NCBI GenBank assembly: GCA_023897205.1
Contig: JAHWDD010000002.1
Location: forward strand, 7,068,001 to 7,132,000
Direction of reading: 5' to 3'
Length of the DNA stretch: 64,000 bases
From: Exophiala sp. HKRS030
Taxonomy: Eukaryota > Ascomycota > Eurotiomycetes > Chaetothyriales > Herpotrichiellaceae
This document shows positions 42,603 through 53,956 of this stretch, piece by piece. The translations under genes and the position numbers were made by a program. Numbering within the stretch: the stretch's first letter is position 1; each line of letters begins with the position of its first letter. The notes under the pieces are model-generated. The model saw nothing but the letters and a program-made list of their open reading frames with translations, ran no database searches and was not told the DNA's origin.

Positions 42603-44409
42603 ATGGCCGACGACACCGTGACACCTGCAACACTTGCACCCGTTGATCGTCCTCATACACCGTCTCTTCCAACTCCAGTTGGCTCAAAAACACCTCCAAC
42701 GATTGCCAGCAAACGTTTCTCATTACAAGACAGCAATATGTCTGCAGTCCGACGAGCAACTGAGGCGATGGAAGCAGATGCGTTGAACCGGAGACTAAAG
42801 GACGTGGAGAGTTCAGGAAGACCAAGAGACAGAACGCCTGGGAGAAGCCCTAGCCGCAAGAGACAGCGAGTGTATGGTGATCGGTAAGTTAGGAAATGCC
42901 GCATTGCGAGGGAATCGTTCATTGACACGGACTGCCAGGTTCATACCAAATAGAGACGGACAAGACCTACAGGCCAGCTATAGTCTCCTCCACGACGAAG
43001 GTTCTCCTGCTACACCCTCCCGATCAAAAAAGAAGACCCCTCACGGCGAACTTCATTTCCAGCGGACAGAAGAAGCAAACAGAACATATTCAACGGTCCT
43101 CCGAAACGAACTGATGGGCGATTCAGTACCTCAAGACTTCAGATCAATATCTCCAGATGACCTCTTCGGACGAAGACAAACTCCTCCCGGTCAGCCCTCG
43201 ATGTCCGCCATGCCTCCTGCCTCCATTACCCCCACAACTCCTCATAAGAATATGTTCTCGTACAAATCTCCTCAGAAAGTGATAGGATCCGGTCATCCGA
43301 CACCTTCATCAAGAACAGGGAAACACCCGGGACTGATAAACCTCAACGCAAGATCAGATCTCTATTCCATATCGCCCATCAACTACTCCTCACAATCCAT
43401 TCTTCAAACTCCCCGAAAACAACCCCGACCCATTGCGAAAGTACCTTATAAAGTGTTGGACGCTCCAGAGCTGGCAGATGACTTCTATCTCAATCTGGTC
43501 GATTGGGGTTCTGCAAATATTCTCGGAGTAGGGTTGGGATCATGTGTCTACATGTGGAACAGCACGACAGGCAAAGTCACACAACTATGCAAGCTGCCAG
43601 ACAATGATGTGGTGACATCTGTGGCATGGATACAACGAGGGTCGCATCTTGCTATTGGAACTCACAAAGGATTCGTTCAGATCTATGATGCTGAAAAATC
43701 TCGAAGACTACGGACGATGACGGGCCACTCGGCTCGAGTAGGAGCTTTAGCTTGGAACGATCACATTTTGACATCTGGTTCGAGAGATCGGCTGATATAC
43801 CACCGCGACGTGAGAAGCCCGGATCAGTATTTGAGACGTTTGGCTGGTCACAAGCAAGAAGTGTGCGGTCTGCGTTGGAACACAGAAGATGGCCAACTCG
43901 CTTCAGGAGGAAATGACAACAAATTGTGTGTCTGGGACAAGCTCTCCGAAACTCCACTGTACAGATTTTCGAACCACGTCGCGGCTGTCAAGGCCATCGC
44001 TTGGAGCCCTCATCAACATCACCTTTTGGCATCAGGTGGTGGAACAGCGGATCGATCGATCAAGTTTTGGAACACCTCCAATGGGTCTCTTATCAAGGAG
44101 GTGGACACTGGAAGTCAGGTCTGCAATTTGGCCTGGAGCAAAAATAGCGACGAGATTGTGAGCACGCATGGATACAGCCAAAACCAAATTGTGGTCTGGA
44201 AATACCCGAAAATGGAGCAGGTGGTCAGTCTGACTGGACATACATTCCGTGTCCTTTATCTCAGCACAAGTCCCGATGGTACGACCGTGGTAACAGGTGC
44301 CGGAGACGAAACATTACGGTTCTGGCGGGTATTTGGCAAGAAAGGCAACGAGGGTCGCAATAGTGATGGGATCTCCGGTAAACTTGGTGACTGGGGCGCG
44401 ATCCGTTGA
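42603..44409 (+). CDS. cdh1: Cdh1/Fizzy-related activator of the anaphase-promoting complex
   Basis: A 583-residue WD40 protein that brings substrates to the APC/C in late mitosis and G1. Two exons, 42603-42883 and 42939-44409, flank a 55 bp intron. The intron splits the C-box, and the join restores YGDRFIPNRDG (Asp93-Arg99), the APC/C-binding motif. The long Ser/Thr-Pro-rich N-terminus has many possible CDK sites (TPSLPTP, SKTPP, RTPGRSPSRKR), which in this family hold Cdh1 inactive. PYKVLDAPELADDFYLNLVDW marks the start of the seven-blade propeller, and the protein ends in the IR dipeptide that docks on Cdc27/Cdc23. The KVLDAPEL block favours Cdh1 over Cdc20. It has a long, CT-rich leader. 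Confidence 0.95.
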
Positions 44410-45424
44410 CGACATTTTTTGTGGTTTTTGCCTTTCAAGATGAAAGCAACGACAAAAGCCCATACTCACCACTTTTGACACCATATCACTCGACCTTCGG
44501 ACGATATTGCCACCATGAAAAAAATACAGCAACAAACAAGAAACCAGTCATCTTTATACACATCTCACAAAAGAGCGTTGAATGCTAGATGATGATGATG
44601 TTACCTTTTTGCCTGAGATGAATGCACGATCTTGCGAATCCGGAATTAAGGGGGGACAATACCTCAACATACCCTCATGACCAGAACTCACCAGCGATAA
44701 CGATTGATTTTTTATGACGGAATGGGGAAGATGAAGCGAACTTTTTATTGGGAGGGGAGTATGGATACCTAGCATACTATGGATTGCATTTCATTCAGGG
44801 GCTTGGCGAAGCCGTCGGGGACTCTGTGGTTATCTTGATATTGTTCATTCGTCCTCCTTATCCCTACGTGTATATTCACATGGTTACTCGTACAGTTGGG
44901 GGTTGAGCAAGATGCGATTTGCATGATGGGGGGTGCACAGCTTGGTGGGTGCCGTCGAAAAGCGTTGGCGTAGACGGAGTATGAGTTGCTCGGTTCCTAG
45001 TCAGGGGTGCCGAGTCCTCGTGTCACGGAGAGGTATCAATTACTGGTACCCTGTACCTTCAGAGTTTCCCATACAGACAGACCCCAGAGTATTAGCGCTC
45101 GCAATGAATGAAAACGGAAAACATGAAAGAAGGAACGAGATCGAAGATTGAAGTCCGAAGTCGAATGAGTACTCCGTAGCGAGTAGCGAGTAGAATCCTT
45201 TAGCTTGTGTTGGTTCGCTTGAATCGAATTTTGTTCCTTATTCTACAACAAAAAAAACGAGGTCAGGCTGAGAGATGGATCGGCCTGTACTCGTACGAGC
45301 CCGAGTCCGAGTAACGCGCACATTATACACCTGGGTAAGTACCGCTTTGCGAAATCCATGCTCCGTACGATGGTACCATTTTTCTCCTCGCCCATCGCGC
45401 CAGTACCACCACCGCCATGAAACC
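44410..45424. other. Convergent intergenic region, Cdh1 / PDH protein X
   Basis: About 1 kb between two stops. It contains one TACTCCGTA copy (45170), two TACTCGTA copies (44885, 45288) and a TGCTCCGTA variant (45359). No coding content supported. Confidence 0.5.
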
Positions 45425-46831
45425 CTAGAGAATCAGCTTCCCAGGCTCGACTTGCAAAACGGTCTTGACTCGCTCCAGGAATGTCTTTGCTCTCTTTTCC
45501 TCGCCCGCGGGTACGGTGAGGCTGAAAGTGTTGAGGGCTCCGTCGGCCGTGGAGAGACTTCTTCCTGCTGCCGACGCTGCCGTTGAGATTGAGGACCGCG
45601 GTGCTGCGCGTTTCGGAATGGCCTTGCCCGAGAGGATGTCGATGATGTCAGGTTGTTTGCTGGGTCGGGCTTGGTGGCGTCCCAGTAGAGACGCAGAGGA
45701 CGACGACGACGACGACGAAAGAGAAAAGGCGTCGATCTGGGGGAGGTACATGCCACGCGACGTCGTTGGGATGGTGTCCAGTCCCAACACCGCGTTGAAC
45801 AGGTCGTCCGCAGAGGGTTTTGTGCCCTTGGGTTGGGGCAGGTCGTCGTTGGCCAAGTCGACGGCTCTTGCGAGGAACGTCGACAGAGGCACGGTCGCAC
45901 CGAGGGTGTCTTTGATCCGCTTTTGTACCTTGAGCACTTCGGCCAGGGAGATGGTGATGGCGATGCTGGTCACCTTGGGCGCCGCGACTGCCTCTGGTGC
46001 GGGTGCGGCAGCTGTTGTGCCTGCGGGTTTCGCTTGTGTAGTAGGGAGGAGTTTGATGTTGCTCAGGTCAAGATGCTCGAGATGTTCGATGCGCTTGGAT
46101 TGTGTCGAGGGGTAATCGGAGTCGATCGTGCCCAGGTAGGCCAGGACGTCGCCTTTGAGAAGACGACCGTTCGGGCCGGTGGCCGTGATCTTGGTGACGT
46201 CCTCGTCTGGGATGTGCTTCTCGTGAATGAGAGCAATGACGGACGGGTAGAGAGGGTATTTGGGGTTCTGGCCGGACCCTGTCGGACTCGTCTTGGGCTT
46301 GTCCTTTGCCGGTCTCTTATTCTCGGGTGTGCCTGGGATTTCCTTCTCGACGCCAGAAGACTCGTACTTGTTCCCGCCGTTGTCCTTGTTGCTGCCCTGG
46401 ACATTGTCCGCCGGTGACTCGACCGTTTTGGAGTCGTCGGCGGGGATTTCGAGGCTCGAGACGTCGTCGCCGGCGTCACCCAAGACCGCTATCCTCGTGC
46501 CGACCTTGACTGCTTTCGCGCCTTCATCGGCGAAGATCTTGGCCATCACTCCGTCCTCCTGCGCCTCGACGTCCATGGTGGCCTTGTCCGTCTCGATCTC
46601 CAGCAGAATGTCACCCGCGGAAAAGGAGTCTCCTTCCTTGACCTTCCAGCTAGAGATATTGCCCTCTGTCATGGTAGGGGACATGGCCGGCATCGTGAAA
46701 TTGTGCGCTTCAAGGTAGCGAGAGGTATTAGAGAAAGGTCGTCGGCGGATTTGAGGTTGTTGGGCGGCGTGTGAGCGCTGCTGTGTCGCAAGCTGCCGTG
46801 CGAGCAGCCTTACAGACTGTCTGCCCGCCAT
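45425..46831 (-). CDS. pdx1: Pyruvate dehydrogenase complex protein X (E3-binding protein)
   Basis: An intronless 468-residue mitochondrial matrix protein that tethers dihydrolipoamide dehydrogenase to the PDH core. The N-terminus is basic with a typical mitochondrial presequence ending near RRRPFSNTSRYL. A lipoyl domain follows (about 43-120) with the lipoylated Lys83 in EIETDKATMDVE. After a charged linker comes the peripheral subunit-binding domain at about 194-234 (YPSVIALIHEKHIPDEDV...GPNGRLLKGDVLAYLG). The C-terminal part is a degenerate acyltransferase domain lacking the HxxxDG active site, which separates it from E2. A serine run ([14 protein letters not shown]) lies near residue 375. 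It is divergent from the MDR reductase gene. Confidence 0.92.
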   Translation of the reverse strand: MAGRQSVRLLARQLATQQRSHAAQQPQIRRRPFSNTSRYLEAHNFTMPAMSPTMTEGNISSWKVKEGDSFSAGDILLEIETDKATMDVEAQEDGVMAKIFADEGAKAVKVGTRIAVLGDAGDDVSSLEIPADDSKTVESPADNVQGSNKDNGGNKYESSGVEKEIPGTPENKRPAKDKPKTSPTGSGQNPKYPLYPSVIALIHEKHIPDEDVTKITATGPNGRLLKGDVLAYLGTIDSDYPSTQSKRIEHLEHLDLSNIKLLPTTQAKPAGTTAAAPAPEAVAAPKVTSIAITISLAEVLKVQKRIKDTLGATVPLSTFLARAVDLANDDLPQPKGTKPSADDLFNAVLGLDTIPTTSRGMYLPQIDAFSLSSSSSSSSASLLGRHQARPSKQPDIIDILSGKAIPKRAAPRSSISTAASAAGRSLSTADGALNTFSLTVPAGEEKRAKTFLERVKTVLQVEPGKLIL

Positions 46832-47832
46832 GGCGGCGGTAGAGAGATTGTGTAGATGTACAGCAATCGACTAGAGCAAGTCAAGTGTTGCTCGACAGAC
46901 ACAGAGGAGAAAGCGAAAACCGTCTCTGAGCAATGACGAGGGTGGGAGGGAGGCAGAGGGCCGGGCAATTGTTTGGGGGGAGCATCCAAAAGGTCTTGTT
47001 GAGAAAGTTGAGAGACATGGAGCTAATAATTCATGTGCCTTTGAACTCCGAAGCTCCAACAAATTAAATCTCTTGACTGACATGGCGGTTGTTTGATCTA
47101 TCAGGCGGAACTACTGCACTTCAAAGACGTGAATCGTGTTGTCAGACAAGATATACTTCTGGCAAGCGTTGAATCCAAGGCCGGCGATGTGTACAGCTAT
47201 TATTGCCATCCCTCTTCGCAATCTCCTATGCCATGGTTTGTGAATGCCGCAGGAGGAGAGCAACTTGCTTCACTGAATCAGAATCAGCCCCAGTCGGAGC
47301 ATCTTATGGTGTATATGTACTCATTCTAGTTGATAGGTGTACCAAAACATTTATCACGGCAACCCCTCCTCGTATTCGACGTATTCCAGGCCCAACATCC
47401 ATGTCGAAACCTTCCCATGCTGACCTATGTCTGCAAGTTATTGAGGGCGACCGGCTCTGGACCCTCAAGAAACTCTTCTATAGTCTTTGCTGGTTCCCAG
47501 GCTATCTTCCTTCTTCACGTGGTTGACCTATAGCACAGCAGGATACATTGATATAGTTCTGGGCATGGGTTAATTATTGGCTTGAGATCCGGAGTCCACA
47601 CTTTCAATGCCTGCAACGACGAAAGTCCCATTTTCTCAAGTCGGTATAGCCCTTGTATGGAATACGATGAGGGGCCACGTTTGCGGGTTTGATGCCTGAT
47701 GCCGCAGAGAGGCAAATGCGGCAGTATATCAAGGCTATTGTCCCGCTCGTTGACTGTCCTCGATACTGACCTTCTGATGTGTGCCTACGTCTGCTTGTGT
47801 TGATATCGACCTGATCTTGCCACGCCAGAACC
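46832..47832. other. Divergent region, PDH protein X / MDR reductase
   Basis: 1 kb between outward-facing genes. On the minus strand at 47111-47215 an open frame ends with residues resembling a WD-repeat end (YILSDNTIHVFEVQ then stop); it may be a relic or chance. No complete gene is supported. Confidence 0.4.
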
Positions 47833-48981
47833 ATGAAAGGAGTTACCTTTGCTGACCAGGGTGCTGAACCCAAAGTGGTTGAGACCCTTGAAAGACCGAC
47901 ACCAGGACCGGACCAACTCCTTGTGAAGTCAATTTATGTGGCCATTAATCCAGTGTGAGTCGTCGCAGCTGTGCTTCTTCCAAAGAGTCCAATGATGTTT
48001 TATGCGCCTGCCTTAACAGTTCACTGGTGTTTCTCTTCTGGCGACCTCTGACCTAGACGCAGCGACTCTTTCATGAGCGACTATGGACTCCTCGTTGTCA
48101 ACTGGCCACTGGTACTGGGCGTCGACACGGGTGGAATTGTCATCGAGGCTGGGGAGGAAGCTCAAACCAAGTATGGCTTCAAGGCTGGTGATGAGATCTT
48201 TGGTTGCACTCGGCTCGGGTCGACGAACTATGCTGCTGGTCAGGAGTATTTTCTCATGGACGCTCGAGTCACTATGCCCAAACCGAAGAACATCTCGCTA
48301 GTGCAGGCTGCTACGCTGGGAGTAGCTGTCGAAACAGCGTTCCTGGGTCTGATTGATGGTCTCAAAATCCCGCTGCCGGATCCGCAGAACCTCCCTTCCA
48401 TTCATGACGAATGGGTCATCGTACTTGGTGGTGCGAGCAGTGTTGGAAAATGCGCAATTCAGTTAGCCAAGGTGTGTGGCTACAAGGTCGCGGCATCATG
48501 TTCAACCAAGTCTGCTGCCGGAGTCAAGGAACTTGGTGCAATCCCGTTCGACTACAAGGTCCCCCTGGAGGAACAAGTCAAGGCGGCCTTGGACATCACC
48601 TCGGGCAAAGTGTCAAGAATCTTCGACGCAGCTGCGGCAGATGACCCGTTGTTAGCCAAGGAACTGTTCAAAGCAACGAATAAGGCCGAGAAATATTTTT
48701 CGACGACGAACGATTGGACAGGTATCGGTGATTTTGAAGGTGGCAAGACACACTTGCTGAAACTCGGGGGGATTGGACGCCCTGAAGCGGAAGGCTTGAA
48801 TGCAATGATTGAACAGTATAAACCAGTGATTGTAGGCCTGGTCGAAGCTGGCAAATTACATCCTCTGGAACATGTATTGGTGGGAGAAGGCGGGTTCGAG
48901 GACGCTGTGAATGCTTACAAGCACCAGAAGTCCGGTGCAGCTGGGTCACGAAAAGTGGTGGTCAAGGTCCAGGATCCATAA
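47833..48981 (+). CDS. Medium-chain reductase/dehydrogenase, trans-acting enoyl-reductase-like
   Basis: A 348-residue MDR-superfamily oxidoreductase in two exons, 47833-47954 and 48057-48981, with a 102 bp intron. The splice gives IYVAINPVRSDSFMSDYGLL. The GroES-like start has no set of zinc-binding cysteines, so it belongs to the zinc-free quinone-oxidoreductase/enoyl-reductase branch. The NADP-binding loop VLGGASSVGKCAIQLAK sits at about 163-179. The pattern MKGVTFADQGAEPKVVETLERP and the C-terminal PLEHVLVGEGGFEDAVNAYKHQKSGAAGSRKVVVKV match fungal ToxD/LovC-like enzymes. Those often work with polyketide synthases, but no such gene lies here, so a stand-alone reductase is more likely. Confidence 0.85.
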
Positions 48982-51475
48982 CTAGCTCATCGTATACCAT
49001 TATGCTGAATTCCTGGTTATACGGTGGTGCTCCAAGTACCTTGGATTGTAGATGCCAAAGTCCCAGAACATCCCAGTCGGGGCTGGTCGGTTGGCCTTCA
49101 TGCACACTGCCAACGCCGTCACACAGCGCCAGCATGTATTTGGCATGTCCTCAATAAGAGAGCTTCCTGGATAATTACTTCATCATGTGAATCAGACAGA
49201 GATCAGCCGATAACCAGACGCGGAAGTTGAGAGGATGGTGTTGGCTTGTGGAGTGATGCATAGTCGAGACGAAGACCCTAGATGGGGATCCGATCTCACG
49301 CAGACAAGCATGAGCTGGCTTTTCTTGATACAACAAGACACAGAATGTATTATCTTGGGTTCTGGACTTTCTCCGGTCTGGCTTGCTGGAGACAGATGTC
49401 CTCATTGCAGGCCCAAATTACTTTGAAGCTCTCACCGCCATTCGGTGGCGTTGTAGAAGTGAGGCGTTTAGTGTCGACACTATACTTGAAAAGAGATTCG
49501 TGCAGAGACACGCTTTCTCAGGATGCGGCAGAGTTGGTAGGCTCAGTAGCTAACAAATTGTGGAAACCAGACACGTAGATGTTCGAGGCCCGTGTCTAGT
49601 ACTTCTGTTGGTCTCCAGTCGAAGCGCTTCCATCATGGTAACGAGTACTGAAAGGCCCCAGACAACCGAAGCCCAAAGTTGTAGTCACCAGAATTTGCAA
49701 TTGTCCCTCAGGGAATGCCATATCTCCCGTACCTCGTGGATCTCGCATGCGACACGGCGCTGCGTTGGCCTTGGTCATTGGCGAACCCCACGGTATTGCT
49801 GCTTTCTTTTTGCATCGGCAACAACGAGCCTGGTGCAACGGCAAAGCAGCCAAGCCGGTCGAGAGCGGCTTTGGGTCTTTTTCATAAGGCACGCGCATAT
49901 GCGGTCATGGCCTTCGCTCGGCGACCACAGCGTTACGGTGACCGCTTTCGGGACGTTGATGCTGTCCACGATGTGCTTGTGAAGCCTGCATATTTTCCCT
50001 TTGCCCAATCGAATTAGTAACATGTACTCCGCTGGTCATGTCCCCTACTCCGAGTACACCTGGGCGGAAGCAACATACGGATGCGCGCTCGTCGAGGATG
50101 CTGCTTTGGTACAAGGTAAGACAAGGGTCCCGCTCCCTTGTAACACGGCGGCCTCAGCACCTTCTCGTGTCACATCATTTCTGGAAGAGACAACAAGTGG
50201 GCACGACCAGTTGATCTTTTGCCATCTTGGATGAAGGACGGACGTGTTTTATATACATAGAGTTGGGACGAGCCGTGCCTCATTTTCACTGAGGAGGCTC
50301 AGAACCCTGTACAGAGGAAGGTTGGTGGCGAAAAGACTTTGGCCATGTCTTTCAGAGCTTCCAGAGCAAGGCTGTCTCATGCTAAGGGTGATGCTAGGGT
50401 GTTGACGCCGGCGCATCTTCGTACTCGTAGTTGGCGCGCATAACAGCCTCTGATTTGTGCCCTGCAGTTTATCCCAACCTAGTTGGACGCTTTGTGTGTA
50501 CCGGGGTGACTGAGGATCGTCATTGGCCTGCAATAGAGTAGAGACCGGCGCTTTTGATCGACTTGCATGATTTCACAGTTGAAGTTGGAGTTGAACTGAA
50601 CGATGGTGGATTGAGTCTCTACTACTGCAAGCACTACCATTTCTACCAATACCCACTGCCACAGTCAACTACAGGTATCCAATTCGACGCCCCGGACTCC
50701 TTTGAAGTCGATATTGTACTCGTATGCTCTTACAAGACAATGCCTCTCTCTCTTGTGATCGGTGTGGCAGGTCCTCGGAAAGCCACTCGGTATCCGTAAT
50801 TTCCGGACACTGACCCTCTTCATCCCCCTTGCCAGGGCTCGGACTCGGACACCCAGTAACGAAATAAGAAACAAATACGGAGTAAAATGAGACCCAAGGA
50901 TCTTCGTTCAGACCAAAAAATGAGGCTACCTAGAATCAACCATCTCTACACTCTTTTGCCACTCGTTACCCTCGCAATCAATCAACCTCAGGAGCTTGGG
51001 AGGAGTTCTGTCCTTTTGGGTGTCTCTCGCCTGTCACTCGCTTCACTCTGTCGCATCTTACCTGCACACACACGCATCTCTTGGACCTGCACGGGGACCA
51101 CACGCGTGTGGCTCTGCTGCCGCTAGCCCTCTTACCGCTCAATTGTTACATCCCCTCCCAGCGTCTCCAGCTGAAATCCGTGATCCCGGCGTGCATGGTT
51201 AGACTGCATCTGCCAGCCCGCTCTTGTTCAGCAAGCTTTGCATCAAACCGATTCTGTGCTGGCTGGGGCAAACGGATGCTGTGAGCCGTTGGTCGGCCAC
51301 GCCCCTCCTCAATCCTTTGGTACGCAAAAACGAAGAAAACAAGCTCCCACTTGCGCCTACGTCGACGTCTGACAAGACCCTCTCTTGAACTATCAGAACG
51401 CCCATACGGATCCCACCATGTGAAAATGATGCGCCAATGAAATGACATGACCTTTTTCTCTCGTGGGAGCTTTCT
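48982..51475. other. 2.5 kb gap with no recognisable gene
   Basis: Second-largest gap. Several short open frames exist on both strands, but none has a recognisable domain or convincing introns. It holds one TACGGAGTA (50876-50884) and two TACTCGTA words (50422, 50717). The last 600 bp are CT-rich and probably serve as promoter and leader of the Tcp11 gene. Confidence 0.5.
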
Positions 51476-53434
51476 ATGAGGAAATCAGGAGAATGTGACC
51501 AAAACAACGTTGAAGACAGCGGCAAGGACCATCAAGGCGGGTCCGGCCATACACCAAGGTCTAAAAGAGATCCTATAACAGGCAGGCGCAGTCCTGCACC
51601 TACAAGATGCCCATTGTCCGAGGCCTCTTCGTCGTCAAGTTCAGCGACCATGAAATCGTCCATGTGTACCGAGTTAGACATCCCTCCCAAAGGGGATAGT
51701 CAACCCGATATCAATGTCGACTACCCTCATGGGCCAGCCTCCCTTTTGGACGGGCATTCGTGCCCTTCAGAAGCATCCGAGGCAGACGGGAAGGCTTCGG
51801 ACACCGACCCTTGTTTACAGGCGCTTGAAGTGAGGTCAAAGCAGGAAGGCGACGTTCGCGAACGCGTCAAGATACCTGCATGCACAGCGGAAGAGGATGT
51901 CGAGGCCCTCCTTCACGCAACCCATCTACCACCGGTGACGCGAGAGTCCTTGGAAGAGCTGGACCTTATGTGGATTCAGTCAAATATCAACCTGAGGGTG
52001 GACATCAATTATGACCACGACCTCCACTTCACACCCGTCTCTGGCTATAAAGGGGAACAGAAGAGGAAAGAGGCTAGGAAATATTGGCTGAGTTTGGAGG
52101 CGGAGTTGAGGATAGTTTATCAGCATGACCATCTAGGGCCATGCTCGAGATGTCAAGAAGCACGTCGTTCCGCCCCATCGAAGGGCCGATATTTCAAACC
52201 GAGACTCCGCCAGATGTTTTTGACGCTCAAGGAGCTGCTGAGCATCTTGGTACCCGACCGCGACCAAGACCAAATAGTTCAGTATCTCGATATCACGCTG
52301 CTTCTTCAAGAAGTGTCCCACGGCTTGCTAGACGTTGTTCAACTCGCTCGGTGGCTCTGCGTGCTTCTGACGACGCACTGCGCGCCCATGAGGGATGAGT
52401 CTGCGCAAGAGATGGCTGACCAGGTACGGCAGGGGGCAGAAAAAGGCGATCTGCATGCTCTAGTTGCTGGGATCGAGAAGTTGTTCTCCTTTCTGGAAGC
52501 CATGAAGCTAGATGTTGCGAATCATCAAATCCGAAGCTTCCGATATCACCTCATCGATGATACGGTCCCCTTTCAACAAGAGTACTTTCGCCTGCGCATC
52601 TTGAGCGAGAGACTTGATGTGGGTCCTTCACAACAGTGGTACCTCTCAGCAGCACAAGAGCACAGGCTCTGCTTGACTGCGCCCCCGACGCATAGAACAT
52701 TTGCACTCGAGCCCTTGGTTCACGGGATGGCCAAGATTTGTGTCTCGCCGAACCCAGTCATCCCGGAAACCCTGAAGCACGACAGGTGTCGCCTCAGGAC
52801 CATGCGCGAGGAGATTCAAGATTTTCTCCATCTCGAAATGTCTCTCGAGGTCTTTGACGAAATTCTGTGCCACCTACGTGACGCTGACAACAAGGATCCG
52901 CTGACAAGAAGGCGTTGGCAGAATCGGGCAACAGAAACACGCGCTCGCTTGCACAATCGCCTCATGGATCTGACGGAAGGTTATGTAGAGCCCGGTACAT
53001 CCATCTCTGATGTATGGGACCGTCACGCGAGTGCCATTGGCCTCGAACTCACTCGTGCCGCCAGCCATGCTTGCGGACGGGCGACGCAGATAACGGAGGC
53101 AGATGTCGCCAAGGCCACGGATCACTTGAGAGACATGTTCGACTCGGAGCAGCGAGAGCACGTTCGCGCCGAGGCCATCGGATTTGACATTGAGAAGAGC
53201 GCTCTTAATACTGCCTCTGAGTTCCAGGGCATGACGACTCTCGCCATCTCCGAAGCTCAAAAACAATGGCAACAGATCCAACAACAGAATTCACAGGGAG
53301 GACGAATCCCGTTCCAAATTGAGAGCATTGCTAGGATGCTGGCGCATATGGCCGTCGTAAACTTTCGAGTGTGGACGGAATTGGTTTATTTGGAGCGGGA
53401 AGGCGATGATGCATTTGATGAAGAAGAAGTTTGA
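51476..53434 (+). CDS. Tcp11/Sok1-family protein
   Basis: An intronless 652-residue protein. The first 150 or so residues are disordered, serine- and proline-rich, with a serine run (SEASSSSSSATMKSS). The rest matches the T-complex protein 11 family: LPPVTRESLEELDLMWIQSN, then INYDHDLHFTPVSGYKGEQKRKEARKYW, and a helical core with FLEAMKLDVANHQIRSFRYHLIDDTVPFQQEYF. The yeast member Sok1 was found as a multicopy suppressor of protein kinase A loss; in mammals TCP11 modulates cAMP signalling in sperm. A link to cAMP/PKA is therefore inferred. I took the ATG at 51476; translation from an upstream exon cannot be excluded. Confidence 0.9.
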   Translation: MRKSGECDQNNVEDSGKDHQGGSGHTPRSKRDPITGRRSPAPTRCPLSEASSSSSSATMKSSMCTELDIPPKGDSQPDINVDYPHGPASLLDGHSCPSEASEADGKASDTDPCLQALEVRSKQEGDVRERVKIPACTAEEDVEALLHATHLPPVTRESLEELDLMWIQSNINLRVDINYDHDLHFTPVSGYKGEQKRKEARKYWLSLEAELRIVYQHDHLGPCSRCQEARRSAPSKGRYFKPRLRQMFLTLKELLSILVPDRDQDQIVQYLDITLLLQEVSHGLLDVVQLARWLCVLLTTHCAPMRDESAQEMADQVRQGAEKGDLHALVAGIEKLFSFLEAMKLDVANHQIRSFRYHLIDDTVPFQQEYFRLRILSERLDVGPSQQWYLSAAQEHRLCLTAPPTHRTFALEPLVHGMAKICVSPNPVIPETLKHDRCRLRTMREEIQDFLHLEMSLEVFDEILCHLRDADNKDPLTRRRWQNRATETRARLHNRLMDLTEGYVEPGTSISDVWDRHASAIGLELTRAASHACGRATQITEADVAKATDHLRDMFDSEQREHVRAEAIGFDIEKSALNTASEFQGMTTLAISEAQKQWQQIQQQNSQGGRIPFQIESIARMLAHMAVVNFRVWTELVYLEREGDDAFDEEEV

Positions 53435-53956
53435 CACAGCATTTTCAGCGACGGGAAAGAATTGACGAAACGAAGAAAACTTTTTGGTTTGGCACATGAT
53501 GGAATTCTCTGGTGACGAAGAAAGATATTATACCCCTTTTTGCTGCCTAACTGGACAAGGAAAAAAGGGCGTTCATTGGGATATCACAGGTATTAACTGG
53601 AGCTCGGGCGTCTTGTAACATTACATTTCTGGCATTGGCTTTGACTTTCGACATTACTACCTTGCCATCTTTAATAACACACAGTCACGAAGTGATATTC
53701 TCTTGAGTTGGCATTCTATTTTTGGAGAAGAGTTACAAGGTCAGTGCTGCTTCGCATCGTGTAGGCTGAAGGAACGAGGCTCTGTAGAACGAGGGGCACG
53801 TGATTACGCTACGACGACGCGTTTTCTTTCGACAAGACTCCAACCAATAGAGTATCCAATATTTCTGTGTTGATAGATGACAGCACGATGAGAGCATATT
53901 GAAGTGCTCCGATTGGATTTCGTGCTAGGCACAGCTCAGAAACACGAAACGAGGGG
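53435..53956. other. Intergenic region, Tcp11 to resolvase
   Basis: 522 bp of mostly AT-rich sequence holding the Tcp11 3' end and the resolvase promoter, with a reverse CCAATCG word at about 53910. No gene seen. Confidence 0.45.

Noticed and set aside
45465..46718. Long plus-strand frames over the PDH protein X gene
   Set aside because: Antisense shadows in GC-rich coding sequence; the minus-strand protein has clear lipoyl and subunit-binding domains.
49000..49180. Minus-strand frame of about 55 codons (CMKANRPAPTGMFWDFG)
   Set aside because: Reads protein-like for a short distance but has a stop upstream, no start and no family I can name.
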